The translations under genes and the position numbers were made by a program. The notes under the pieces were generated by a model. The model saw only the letters and a list, made by a program, of their open reading frames with translations, made no database searches and was not told where the DNA came from. Below, in pieces: positions 1 to 8,419 of a stretch of 64,000 nucleotides of DNA. Location of the stretch: NCBI RefSeq assembly GCF_005116645.1, contig NZ_SWCM01000001.1, positions 248,001 through 312,000 of the forward strand, written 5' to 3'. Source of the DNA: Desulfopila sp. IMCC35006 (lineage in GTDB: Bacteria > Desulfobacterota > Desulfobulbia > Desulfobulbales > Desulfocapsaceae). Each line of letters opens with the position of its first letter. Positions within the stretch are counted from its first letter, which is position 1.

Positions 1-585
1 GCCCCATATTTCTATGAATCGCTGCATCAAGAGATCTATCCGGCCGCCGAAGTAGCCCTGGATTGCCCCGGCGAAAATACCCACCAGGGTCCCGGTAAAG
101 GTAAGCGCCAGGCCAAAGAGGATGCTCACCCGGAAACCGTAGATAATTCTGGCCAGGACGTCTCTGCCCCGGTCATCCGTACCAAGAAAATTGGCCATGG
201 ATGGAGGTGAGGGAACCGGACCGACAATCTCCTGATTGATAGTATTGTAACTGTTTTTATTGAGAGGAAAGAGCACGAAATTGCCCGGTTCCTGTAATTT
301 TTTGCGAATAAACGGATCTCGATAATCAGTTTCCGTCTCAAAGTCGCCACCAAAAGTTACCTCCGGATACGACACGAAAATTGGAAAGTAAAATTTTCCG
401 TCATATTTAACCAACAACGGCGAGTCATTGCTGATCACCTCGGCCAGTAAACTCATGCCAAACAATACGGCGAACAATACAAGACTGTAATATCCACGCC
501 GGTTGCGTTTAAACCGTTGCCAGGTTCTGGCCCTGCGCTTTGCCAAGGCCTGTTTCAGTTGCCCCTCCGGATGTGCCCTATTCAT
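1..585 (-). CDS. yejE: Peptide ABC transporter permease, YejE-like (partial)
   Basis: Inner-membrane permease of a peptide/oligopeptide ABC importer; it would pair with the YejB-like permease immediately upstream. I read 195 codons from the ATG at 585 leftward; the C-terminal half lies outside the window. Seen: a basic N-terminus, a first membrane segment (about residues 35-50), a long periplasmic stretch typical of YejE and OppC-type permeases, the motif GTDDRGRDVLARIIYG at about 137-152, then the first transmembrane helices of the permease domain. The start codon overlaps the end of the yejB-like gene by 8 bases, so the two are translationally coupled. The ATP-binding subunit YejF would be expected beyond the left edge. 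Confidence 0.85.
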   Translation of the reverse strand, partial: MNRAHPEGQLKQALAKRRARTWQRFKRNRRGYYSLVLFAVLFGMSLLAEVISNDSPLLVKYDGKFYFPIFVSYPEVTFGGDFETETDYRDPFIRKKLQEPGNFVLFPLNKNSYNTINQEIVGPVPSPPSMANFLGTDDRGRDVLARIIYGFRVSILFGLALTFTGTLVGIFAGAIQGYFGGRIDLLMQRFIEIWG

Positions 586-1633
586 CTAATCCCTCAAAAC
601 TGATACGGGGATCAACCAGCACATAACTCAGATCGGACAGCAAGCGGGAGATTAATCCAATCAGGGTGAAAAAATAAAGGGTGCCCAGGACTACCGGATA
701 GTCTCGATTGACAACCGATTCATAGGCAAGCAGTCCCATGCCGTTTAATGAAAAAATAGTTTCAATGAGCAGACTGCCGGTAAAAAAAGACGCAACAAAA
801 TAACCGGGAAAACCGGTTATGATAGGAATGATCCCGTTTCTAAAGACATGCTTGTACAACACCTGATTCTCGGAAAGGCCCTTGGCCCGGGCAGTCAGTA
901 CATATTGTTTTCGAATCTCTTCCAGAAATGAGTTTTTAGTCAGCATGGTCATCACCGCCAGACTGCCGATAGCGGTTGCAGTAATTGGCAGCACCATATG
1001 CCAGAGATAATCAAGTACCTTCATGCCAAGACTCAATTCATGCCAGTTATCTGAAACCAGCCCCCGAAGCGGAAAGATAGACCAGAAACTGCCGCCGCCA
1101 AACAGGACAATCAACAAAACCCCCAGCACAAATCCGGGGATGGCGTAGCCGACAAGAATGACCGAAGAACTGATTATATCAAAGCGCGAGCCGTCGCTTA
1201 CCGCCTTTTTAATTCCCAGCGGCACGCAGACCCCGTAGACAATCAAAAAACCCCATAGTCCAAGGGACATGGAGACGGGCATCCGGGACACGACCAGTTC
1301 AGCGACGCTTTGATGGTAGTAATAGGACGTACCAAAATCGAAAACCAGATAACTCCTCATCATTTTGACAAAACGTGTCACCGGCGGCTGATCGAATCCA
1401 TAGAGTTTTTTCAGGCGGGTAATTTTCTCATCATCAAGCCCCGAATTGCCGCGATAGAGATTCGTGGAACCGGCTCGCACCTCCCCACTTCCGCCACTGA
1501 TGCCCTCAATCTCACCGATCATTTTCTCTACCGGCCCCCCCGGAACAAACTGAGTAATGGTGAAGGTGATCACCATTACTCCGAACAGGGTCGGTATCAT
1601 CAGCAGGATTCTTTTCAGGATATATACGATCAT
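578..1633 (-). CDS. yejB: Peptide ABC transporter permease, YejB-like
   Basis: Integral membrane permease of a peptide ABC importer of the Yej/Opp family. The 351-residue protein has the usual N-terminal membrane helix (IPTLFGVMVITFTITQFVPGGP), a long periplasmic loop with the YejB-type insertion (about residues 40-85), then five further helices. The EAA loop that contacts the ATPase is present (about 245-275, containing TARAKGLSENQVLYKHVFRN). Length matches YejB (about 360), longer than OppB/DppB because of the insertion. It is the first visible gene of the cluster; the substrate-binding protein YejA is not directly upstream, where an unrelated palindromic element begins 47 bases away. The exact substrate cannot be told from sequence. 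Confidence 0.88.
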   Translation of the reverse strand: MIVYILKRILLMIPTLFGVMVITFTITQFVPGGPVEKMIGEIEGISGGSGEVRAGSTNLYRGNSGLDDEKITRLKKLYGFDQPPVTRFVKMMRSYLVFDFGTSYYYHQSVAELVVSRMPVSMSLGLWGFLIVYGVCVPLGIKKAVSDGSRFDIISSSVILVGYAIPGFVLGVLLIVLFGGGSFWSIFPLRGLVSDNWHELSLGMKVLDYLWHMVLPITATAIGSLAVMTMLTKNSFLEEIRKQYVLTARAKGLSENQVLYKHVFRNGIIPIITGFPGYFVASFFTGSLLIETIFSLNGMGLLAYESVVNRDYPVVLGTLYFFTLIGLISRLLSDLSYVLVDPRISFEGLDE

Positions 1634-1680
1634 GTTATTCTCACAGGGACTTCTGCCTCAAGTCATATGACTTCCAACAA

Positions 1681-1852
1681 TGTGATTACCACTAAAGTTC
1701 GGCTATATGGGGATATGATGTGCCCTTTGCAAGGGACGCGATAAACCTATCCCTGGGGGCTTGACCGCAGCCATCCAGGCTGCGGAACACCCGTGCAAAG
1801 GGCATCTCATATCCCTCTGGATCTTCTAAGCTGAGATTTAGTGGTAATCACA
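1681..1852. mobile_element. MITE-like palindromic element with target duplication
   Basis: A 172-bp non-coding element with perfect 16-bp terminal inverted repeats (TGTGATTACCACTAAA at 1681-1696 and its complement at 1837-1852). It is flanked by an exact 8-bp direct repeat TCCAACAA at 1673-1680 and 1853-1860, the mark of a transposition event. The arms keep partial complementarity inward (GCCCTTTGCA on both sides) and the centre is a GC-rich hairpin (1765-1785), so the whole element can fold into a long rod. There is no transposase inside; it must have been moved in trans. The remaining gene-free DNA (1634-1672 and 1861-2090) shows nothing I recognise. Confidence 0.85.
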
Positions 1853-2090
1853 TCCAACAATAAGAAAAAATAATACAAATAGACAGCATAAAAGAAGAAT
1901 ATTTCTTGTCTTTTATCAACCTTTATGTCTTTTTAGGAAAAGACTGTCAGAAAAATGCACAAGCTCCCCGGGGGAATTGCCCGGCATTATCATTTTCCCT
2001 CCTGCAGGCGCGGGGGCTTTTACCCTCATTCAATGATTGCCCTTCGCAAAAATCGAACAATCATTATTTAATTACTCATCAGAAAACGGC

Positions 2091-3227
2091 ATGAACAAAC
2101 GGACTCCCTTAATTGAAAGCGAAACAGAGCTGGAAAAATTGGTGCATCGGGCCAGAAAAACAGATGCCGTCGCCCTGGACACGGAATTTGTATGGGAACG
2201 AACCTATTACCCGCAACTCGGCCTGATCCAGATCGCATTATCCGACGAGGACTGCTCTCTTATTGACCCTATCGCTATAAAAAATTTACAGCCGCTGGGG
2301 CGACTTCTTTCCGACCGGGGGGTCATTAAAATTTTCCACGATGCACCGCAGGATCTGGCGATCCTTCAGCGGGCGACGGGAGCAACGCCCCAAAACATAT
2401 TCGATACGCGATTAGCCGCCGGTTTTTCCAACCTGCCCGCCACTCTTTCCTTAGTGCACCTGGTGAAAGAGTTGCTCGATATAACTCTTTCCAAAGAGGA
2501 GACAAGGACGAATTGGCTGCAGCGGCCACTAACCGTTGACCAGGCACGATATGCCCTCGATGATGTTCGATATCTCAGGGCAGTGCGCGTGCTTCTGTTG
2601 ACGCGAATCATTGGCCCAAAAATAAAATCCTGGCTCCAGGAAGAGCTGAACCTGCTCAACAATCCAGCCTGCTATTCCGGGCCGCCCGACAACGAGCGAT
2701 ATCTCAAAATCCGCGGCAACACCCATCTTGACCGACAGGGACTCGCCATTCTCCGGAACCTGACTACCTGGCGAGAGGGGGTAGCAAGAAAACTGGATCG
2801 GCCGCGCGGCCATGTGATTAAAGACACCGTTCTAGTTGAGATCGCCAGACTGAAACCGGTGACCCCCATTGATCTGAAACAACAAGCCGGACTGTCCGAA
2901 AAAGCCACTGCAAAATATGGTGAAACCCTGGCCGCAATTGTTGCAGCAACCTTGACACAACCGGAATCGACATACCCCGAGCCGCATCAAATTATACGAC
3001 TGAGTAAAAACGACCACAGCAGTATGGAACAGCTGAACAACCTGATCGCCCTGAAATGTGAACTGCTGGGCATTGCCCCGGGACTTGTCGGCAATGTTTC
3101 CGAGCTCAAACGTCTGGTAAAAACACTTAACACCACGCAAAAGGAGGAGCCGGAGCAGTTACGCCAGACGGACGGCTGGCGTAAACATTTTCTTGAGGAT
3201 TTTTTCAGACAGAACAGAAAAAAATGA
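2091..3227 (+). CDS. rnd: Ribonuclease D
   Basis: 3'-to-5' exoribonuclease that trims tRNA precursors and other small RNAs. The DEDDy exonuclease domain covers about residues 5-190: Exo I is DTEF at 30-33, Exo II the segment with HDAPQDLAIL, Exo III the segment YALDDVRYL with the catalytic Tyr and Asp. An HRDC domain follows (about 215-290, RNLTTWREGVARKLDRPRG), and a second HRDC-like region sits near the C-terminus, as in bacterial RNase D. The predicted 378 residues match the family. I chose the ATG at 2091; an in-frame TTG at 2037 would add 18 residues that do not look like RNase D. It stands alone on the plus strand. Confidence 0.93.
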   Translation: MNKRTPLIESETELEKLVHRARKTDAVALDTEFVWERTYYPQLGLIQIALSDEDCSLIDPIAIKNLQPLGRLLSDRGVIKIFHDAPQDLAILQRATGATPQNIFDTRLAAGFSNLPATLSLVHLVKELLDITLSKEETRTNWLQRPLTVDQARYALDDVRYLRAVRVLLLTRIIGPKIKSWLQEELNLLNNPACYSGPPDNERYLKIRGNTHLDRQGLAILRNLTTWREGVARKLDRPRGHVIKDTVLVEIARLKPVTPIDLKQQAGLSEKATAKYGETLAAIVAATLTQPESTYPEPHQIIRLSKNDHSSMEQLNNLIALKCELLGIAPGLVGNVSELKRLVKTLNTTQKEEPEQLRQTDGWRKHFLEDFFRQNRKK

Positions 3228-3301
3228 TTACTCATCTTGGCTAAAAGACTGCGATAAAAAACAGTCTGTCAAACATCATTTCTTTTTCTCAGGAGAAAAA
3301 C

Positions 3302-3793
3302 ATGCGAGCATTCCCACTCTTCAGATCTCTGTCTTCCTGCATGCTGGTGGTCAGCATCTTCTGTCTGTCGACACTCGCCGAAGCGACAGAACGCCCCGGC
3401 TATGCCGGATGGGAAAAAGGGTCTGCGTATAATGGACATTACAACTACAAAGAACGGGATTCCCTTAAGGGTAAAGTTCTGCAATTTATGGAAGTCAGCC
3501 CCCTGCCGGGTATGGACCCGGGCACGGCCTTGATACTGGAAGAAGGTGGCGAAAAAATTACAGTGCACCTCTGCCCTGCGGCATTCAGCAGCCCTGAGGA
3601 GACAGGTATTCGCAAGAATGTTTCAACCAAAGTGAGCGGAAGCTGGGCGGTTATCGATGGAAAAGACGTACTGATGGCCGCCAAAGTCAAACAGGGTGAC
3701 AGCTTTGTATTTAAGGTCCGTTTGACCAAAGACGGTACACCTTTCTGGAGCTTGAGTCCGGAAGAGCTGGCAAGAGAAAAAGCTGCCGATTAA
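3302..3793 (+). CDS. Secreted protein of unknown function
   Basis: I do not recognise the family. The 163-residue product begins with a basic residue and a hydrophobic stretch ending in an Ala-x-Ala-like site (about residues 1-28, STLAEA), so it is probably exported to the periplasm. The mature part is small and rich in beta-strand pattern: GKVLQFMEV, TALILEEGG, ITVHLCP, KVSGSWAVIDGKDVLMAAKV. That alternation resembles a single OB-fold domain, an inference only. There is one cysteine in the mature protein and no metal-binding motif. The upstream AGGAGAAAAAC is a good ribosome binding site for the ATG at 3302. Neighbouring genes give no clue. Confidence 0.7.
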   Translation: MRAFPLFRSLSSCMLVVSIFCLSTLAEATERPGYAGWEKGSAYNGHYNYKERDSLKGKVLQFMEVSPLPGMDPGTALILEEGGEKITVHLCPAAFSSPEETGIRKNVSTKVSGSWAVIDGKDVLMAAKVKQGDSFVFKVRLTKDGTPFWSLSPEELAREKAAD

Positions 3794-3818
3794 GACCACA
3801 GGAATCAACACAGCACCA

Positions 3819-4889
3819 TCAGGGGGAAGGAGGAGTGACCGCCGAAGGGGTACAGGCTTGTGGATTTTCTCGACACAAAAATTGCAAATTCCTCTTCGCC
3901 ACCTCGTTCCCCCCGCTGGCGGCAATTGTCCACCACCTGAAGGCCTGCCGCGGGTCTTTTTCAACCCCTACTCCCTTGGCGTAACAGTAGCCCAGTCTGC
4001 TCTGCGCAAGTACAAAGCCACGCTGCGCGGATTGCATCCACCAGGAAAAAGCCTTCTTCTCATCCTGTTCGACCCCTTCCCCCTTGGCCAGCATCCGCCC
4101 GATATTATATTGACCGAAAGGATCACCATTTTCGGCAGACTTCCGATACCAGTATGCAGCCCTGGCATCATTTTGCTCAACCCCGATCCCCTTGCTGTAA
4201 CGCCAGGCTACAGTATTCTGGGCCAGAACATATTCCAGGACGGCAGCCTTTTCATACCATTCGAAAGCCTGGGTGCTCGACTGTTTTGTTCCTGACCCGT
4301 TATCGAACATCATCGCCAGATTATATTGAGCACTGGCAACCCCGGCCTCGGCAGCCTTCTTGGTCCAATAGAACGATTTCTGTGCATCTTGGGCCACCCC
4401 CTCGCCGAGATAGTACATATTGGCTACCTTGAGCTGCGCGTTCTGGTTGCCGTTCCTCGCTGCCAGGAGAAACCACTCAAATGCTATGGCTTTGTCAAGT
4501 TCAACCCCTTCACCGCGATAGTACATCCAGGCCAGATTGCTCTGGGCGACATCATCACCTTTTTCCGCAAGTTTACTGAGCCAGAAATAAGCTTTCTGTA
4601 AATCTTTCTCTGTGCCATCGCCAAAAGCATACATTTCGGCGATTCGCCTCTGCGCCTCGACCGATCCTTTTTCCGCGGCCGATAAAAACCGATTGAAGAT
4701 TTCAGTCTTTTCCGGATCCTGATTATTTTCGGCATCTACCGGAGAATGCGGTGCAAGCGATGGCTCAGCGCCGGCTTCTGCTCTCACCGCCTGTTGTCGA
4801 TCTGCCTGGGCGAAGCTTGTTTGACCCAACGCAGGGACAACCGTCGACAGCATGCCTGTCAAAACCAGAAATATCGTTTTTTTCTTCAT
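3819..4889 (-). CDS. Secreted Sel1-repeat protein
   Basis: Periplasmic scaffold built of Sel1-like repeats, a TPR relative that mediates protein-protein contacts. A signal peptide is clear (MKKKTIFLVLTGMLSTVVPA). After a short linker there are about seven tandem repeats of roughly 36 residues, each with the pattern AxxGxxxAQxxLAxMYxxGxGVxxDxxKAxxWxxKAA, from about residue 75 to 345, ending in a Pro/Ser tail. I prefer the ATG at 4889 because the signal peptide begins there; an in-frame ATG at 4916 would add nine residues. It is divergent from the malonyl-CoA decarboxylase gene. The partner protein cannot be named from sequence. Confidence 0.85.
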   Translation of the reverse strand: MKKKTIFLVLTGMLSTVVPALGQTSFAQADRQQAVRAEAGAEPSLAPHSPVDAENNQDPEKTEIFNRFLSAAEKGSVEAQRRIAEMYAFGDGTEKDLQKAYFWLSKLAEKGDDVAQSNLAWMYYRGEGVELDKAIAFEWFLLAARNGNQNAQLKVANMYYLGEGVAQDAQKSFYWTKKAAEAGVASAQYNLAMMFDNGSGTKQSSTQAFEWYEKAAVLEYVLAQNTVAWRYSKGIGVEQNDARAAYWYRKSAENGDPFGQYNIGRMLAKGEGVEQDEKKAFSWWMQSAQRGFVLAQSRLGYCYAKGVGVEKDPRQAFRWWTIAASGGNEVAKRNLQFLCRENPQACTPSAVTPPSP

Positions 4890-5077
4890 AAATCGGTTAA
4901 CGTTCCTTTCATGCATCGAGATGCCGAAGCGCAGCTGAAGTCCAGTCAGATTGTTAATTTATTGTAGTTGTTTCCAAGAGATGATAGGATATATTTTTCC
5001 AATTTCAACTTTTTTCTCCATCAAAGACCCCATCGAGTTACGCTGCTGCAGCAGCACCATACCCCGGAGGAGGAAAC

Positions 5078-6475
5078 ATGTTTGACAGCGATGAACCCTT
5101 GTGGGATAGAACTTTACGCCGCATTCGTCTCATCTGGCCTCTTGGCGACAACGCGGTGTTAAAAAACTCTGTCGACCCCAGTCTGCCTAAAAGTGATTTG
5201 CAGAAATTACGCCAGAGGATCAATGGCTGCCTTGAAAGCCGCGGCGGTGAAGTTTCCGCCAGGACAAGGGCCGCTGAGCTTGGCGAAGCCTATCTCATCC
5301 TAAACAGCGAGGGACGAAAACGCTTTCTCGAGCTCCTTGCCGGGGAATATGACGTCGATAACTTAGCGGTTGAAGAGATAATCAAACAGCGCCTGGAATG
5401 TACCGATAAAGAAGAGTGCAGAAAATTGAATCTCCAGCTGCGCAACCTTCTGGTCTCCCCCCGCACCAAACTCCTCCGGCAGTTTAATGAACTGCAGGAA
5501 GGGGTGAAATTTCTCGTCGACCTTCGCGCCGAACTCCTCCCAATTGCCAGAAACAACCCTGAACTGATACCGCTTGACCAGGATATCCACCGGCTGCTCT
5601 GCTCCTGGTTCGACGTTGGTTTTCTTGATCTCCAGCGTATAACCTGGAACACGCCGGCTGTACTGCTTGAAAAACTTATTGAATACGAAGCGGTACATGC
5701 CATTCAGTCCTGGCACGATCTGAAAAACAGATTACGCGCGGATCGGCGCTGCTATGCCTATTTTCATCCCCGCATGCCACAGGAGCCGCTTATCTTTGTT
5801 GAAGTTGCTCTGGTTAATGGCATCTCATCTAACATCCACGACCTGCTGAACCAGGACAAGCCGGCCATTGATCCCCAGAAGGCTGACACTGCTATTTTTT
5901 ATTCAATATCCAACTGTCAGCAAGGCCTGGCCGGAGTCAGTTTCGGTAATTTTCTCATCAAGAATGTGGTTAAAGACCTGAGCATCAAGCTGCCGAACCT
6001 GAAAACATTTTCCACGCTGTCTCCTATTCCCGGTTTTCTTTACTATCTCAAAACATTCCGGGATGACTGGGACTTTACCGACAAAGAGAAAAAACTCCTC
6101 GGTGAGCCGACGGACGAAAAAGATCCAAAGGATCTCTTCATCGAAAGGGTCACAGCGATGAATGCCGAACAGCCTGTCGCCAAGGAGACACCACTCGGTC
6201 CAATTCTCCTGCGCCTCTGCGCCCGCTATCTGCTCACCGCCAAAAAAGGAGCGCAGGCATTCGACAGGGTGAGCCATTTCCACTTATCCAACGGCGCGCG
6301 GATCGAGCGAATCAACTGGGCAGCGGACCTCTCAGAGAAAGGCATCACTCAATCCGGCGGCATTATGGTCAATTATCTTTACAACCTCGCAACAATTGAG
6401 AAAAACCATGAAAACTATACGACCAGCGGAGAGATAGCCGCCTCCTCGCCGGTGACGAAAATAGCAAAAGCATAG
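5078..6475 (+). CDS. Malonyl-CoA decarboxylase
   Basis: Converts malonyl-CoA to acetyl-CoA and CO2 (EC 4.1.1.9). The 465-residue protein shows the two-part architecture of the family: an alpha-helical N-terminal domain (about 1-220) and a GNAT-fold catalytic domain (about 225-445). Diagnostic catalytic-domain segments are present: YFHPRMPQEPLIFVEVALV at 228-246, GVSFGNFLIK with the conserved Ser288, LSPIPGF, and HFHLSNGA with the conserved His402. Ser and His of these motifs are the catalytic pair in characterised enzymes. A strong ribosome binding site (GGAGGAGG) lies 5 bases before the ATG. No malonyl-CoA synthetase or malonate transporter is adjacent, so the source of malonyl-CoA here is unclear. 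Confidence 0.92.
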   Translation: MFDSDEPLWDRTLRRIRLIWPLGDNAVLKNSVDPSLPKSDLQKLRQRINGCLESRGGEVSARTRAAELGEAYLILNSEGRKRFLELLAGEYDVDNLAVEEIIKQRLECTDKEECRKLNLQLRNLLVSPRTKLLRQFNELQEGVKFLVDLRAELLPIARNNPELIPLDQDIHRLLCSWFDVGFLDLQRITWNTPAVLLEKLIEYEAVHAIQSWHDLKNRLRADRRCYAYFHPRMPQEPLIFVEVALVNGISSNIHDLLNQDKPAIDPQKADTAIFYSISNCQQGLAGVSFGNFLIKNVVKDLSIKLPNLKTFSTLSPIPGFLYYLKTFRDDWDFTDKEKKLLGEPTDEKDPKDLFIERVTAMNAEQPVAKETPLGPILLRLCARYLLTAKKGAQAFDRVSHFHLSNGARIERINWAADLSEKGITQSGGIMVNYLYNLATIEKNHENYTTSGEIAASSPVTKIAKA

Positions 6476-6485
6476 CACAACATTC

Positions 6486-6503
6486 GCGGGGCCGAAGCCC
6501 CGC
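6486..6503. terminator. GC-rich hairpin after malonyl-CoA decarboxylase gene
   Basis: Seven-base perfect stem (GCGGGGC / GCCCCGC) with a CGAA tetraloop, 10 bases after the stop codon. There is no proper T-run behind it, so termination is plausible but not certain. Confidence 0.45.
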
Positions 6504-6617
6504 ACGATAGGTGATTTTCTTAACCACAGTCGTACAGTCGCGCCCAGCAGCTCTCGGTTCATGTGTCGCAGGGGATCAACCGCCAGGAACGATGGACAGC
6601 CAGATCAGATTTGCCGC

Positions 6618-7298
6618 TTAAGGTTGTACACTAGGCAACTGATTGAGATACCATTCCATGGGATCGATCAGTTCAAAACCGGCACTGAGCAGCTTCTTTT
6701 TTACGTTGATAACATTATTGGTCAGCAGATAAGGGAAGATCGCCCGCTTGTCCTTGTCCCAGACTCTGGCCACCAATACACTGCCGAGAGAAATATTCTC
6801 TTCAGTTATAATATCAACAATTTTCTTCATCTGCCCCCGCTTCTCTTTGACGAGGATACACAACAGACTGCCTGGCTCGTCGATATTCATGATGTTGACA
6901 AACGCCGAAAGCAGATCCCGTGTTGATAAAATTCCCTTCAGGTATCCCTCTTCGTCGATAACCGGCAAGGCACCGACCTTCTTTTTCTGCATGACCAGCA
7001 GAGTATCCTGCAGGGTGTAATAGGCATAAATAGTCATCGGGTTTCGGGTCATTATGTCACCGACAAGATGATTGCCTATCTTCCCCCGGGTGATCTCATA
7101 ATCGGGTTTTTTCAACAAAGTTGACGGCATAGCATCACGCATATCCCGGTCAGAAACGATACCGATAAGCTTTCCTGCCCCGTCAATGACCGGCAAATGG
7201 CGGATGTTTTTTTCCACCATCAATTTTTTTGCCTCAAAAATCGTCATTTCAGGACCAGCAGTAATGAGGTTTTTTGACATTCTATCGCCTACAAACAT
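6618..7298 (-). CDS. acuB: CBS-pair and ACT domain protein, AcuB-like
   Basis: Putative regulatory protein of 226 residues. Two CBS motifs form an adenylate-binding Bateman module (about residues 5-60, ending GIVSDRDMRDAM, and about 78-134, ending GILSTRDLLSAF). A C-terminal ACT-like domain follows (about 145-215), the arrangement of Bacillus AcuB. CBS pairs bind AMP/ATP or related nucleotides, and ACT domains small metabolites, so it probably senses energy state or a carbon metabolite. It lies 57 bases downstream of the AcuC-like deacetylase gene on the same strand. In Bacillus subtilis acuB and acuC share an operon next to acetyl-CoA synthetase, which supports a role in acetate metabolism here. 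The molecular target is not known. Confidence 0.82.
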   Translation of the reverse strand: MFVGDRMSKNLITAGPEMTIFEAKKLMVEKNIRHLPVIDGAGKLIGIVSDRDMRDAMPSTLLKKPDYEITRGKIGNHLVGDIMTRNPMTIYAYYTLQDTLLVMQKKKVGALPVIDEEGYLKGILSTRDLLSAFVNIMNIDEPGSLLCILVKEKRGQMKKIVDIITEENISLGSVLVARVWDKDKRAIFPYLLTNNVINVKKKLLSAGFELIDPMEWYLNQLPSVQP

Positions 7299-7355
7299 AA
7301 TACCTCCAGAAATTGGTCTTTATCTCAGTAATTGATGCGCCTTGATGTACGTTCT

Positions 7356-8309
7356 CTACCTGATTGCCGCCAGTATTTTAATGTGATTTTCAACCAATAT
7401 CGGTAACACGTCCAGATTATAGCCACCCTCAAGAACCGAGACAACCCGACCATTGGTAAATCGATTAGCCAGATTCATTATTACTTCAGAAACAAAATCA
7501 TAGCCATCGGTTGACAGGTTGACACCAGACATCAGATCGCTCTCGTGGGCATCAAACCCGGCTGAAAGAATGATGAATTCCGGGTTGAACTGTTTAACAG
7601 CCGGGACAAGGTCCTGCATGATCAGACGGCGATAGTCCTCATCGCCTCTTCCCGGCAGTACCGGTGAGTTGACGGTACAGCCATCGCCCTCGCCAATACC
7701 GACCTCAAATTCTCTACCGGTTCCCGGATAGGCAAAAGAGGGGTGTTCATGAATGGAATAGTACAACACAGTGGGATCCCGATCAAAGATATGCTGGGTG
7801 CCATTGCCATGGTGCACGTCAAAGTCGATAATAGCAACCCGCTTAAGATTGTATTCACTCTGCACATATCTGGCACCAATCGCCACATTATTAAAATAAC
7901 AAAACCCCATGGGCTTATCGACTTCTGCATGATGGCCGGGCGGACGGACGGCACAAAAGGCATTGTCGATTTCACCTTTCATCACCATATCGATGGCCTT
8001 CAACACTCCACCGACAGCCAGAAAAGCAGCATCATACGTGTCTCGACAAATGGCGTTGTCCGGGTGCTCAAATTCATGCAGCCCGGAGATGCAGGCCTCA
8101 TCGAAGCGCATGATATAATGAATATTGTGAACAGTCTCGATCCATCTCTGATTCGCTTTTTCCGCCGGTATGAGGGTAAGTTTTTCCCATAAACCCGTCT
8201 CAACGAGTCTCTTGCGGATCGCTTTCAAACGTTCAGGTGATTCAGGATGAAACCCGCCCGTATCGTGCAACAAAAATCTATCGTCGTACACCAAACCAGT
8301 TCTTTTCAT
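7356..8309 (-). CDS. acuC: Histone-deacetylase family protein, AcuC-like
   Basis: Zn-dependent amidohydrolase of the arginase/deacetylase fold. All key residues are present: the PGHHAE motif with two catalytic His, DFDVHHGNGTQ with zinc ligands Asp and His, AGFDAH with the third ligand, and EGGYN with the transition-state Tyr. At 317 residues it is a bare catalytic domain. In Bacillus, AcuC deacetylates and thereby reactivates acetyl-CoA synthetase. Two acyl-CoA synthetases with the acetylatable PKTRSGK motif are encoded in this window (26456-28351 and 36507-38543), and a GNAT domain sits at the end of the 33604 gene, so an acetylation/deacetylation cycle is a reasonable inference. A polyamine or other small-molecule deacetylase role cannot be excluded. 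Confidence 0.88.
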   Translation of the reverse strand: MKRTGLVYDDRFLLHDTGGFHPESPERLKAIRKRLVETGLWEKLTLIPAEKANQRWIETVHNIHYIMRFDEACISGLHEFEHPDNAICRDTYDAAFLAVGGVLKAIDMVMKGEIDNAFCAVRPPGHHAEVDKPMGFCYFNNVAIGARYVQSEYNLKRVAIIDFDVHHGNGTQHIFDRDPTVLYYSIHEHPSFAYPGTGREFEVGIGEGDGCTVNSPVLPGRGDEDYRRLIMQDLVPAVKQFNPEFIILSAGFDAHESDLMSGVNLSTDGYDFVSEVIMNLANRFTNGRVVSVLEGGYNLDVLPILVENHIKILAAIR

Positions 8310-8419
8310 AAAGTCGTCCTGTTTCTAAATGAGCATTTTGCGATGTCATATGTGCCGGACACTCGATTTTAAAACAACTTTTAGTAGCTTGAGACAGATC
8401 TTACTGCCGTATTACACAA

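Noticed and set aside
1310-1744. Plus-strand 144-codon frame across yejB and the MITE
   Set aside because: Antisense to a clear permease gene and reading into the palindromic element; no recognisable product.
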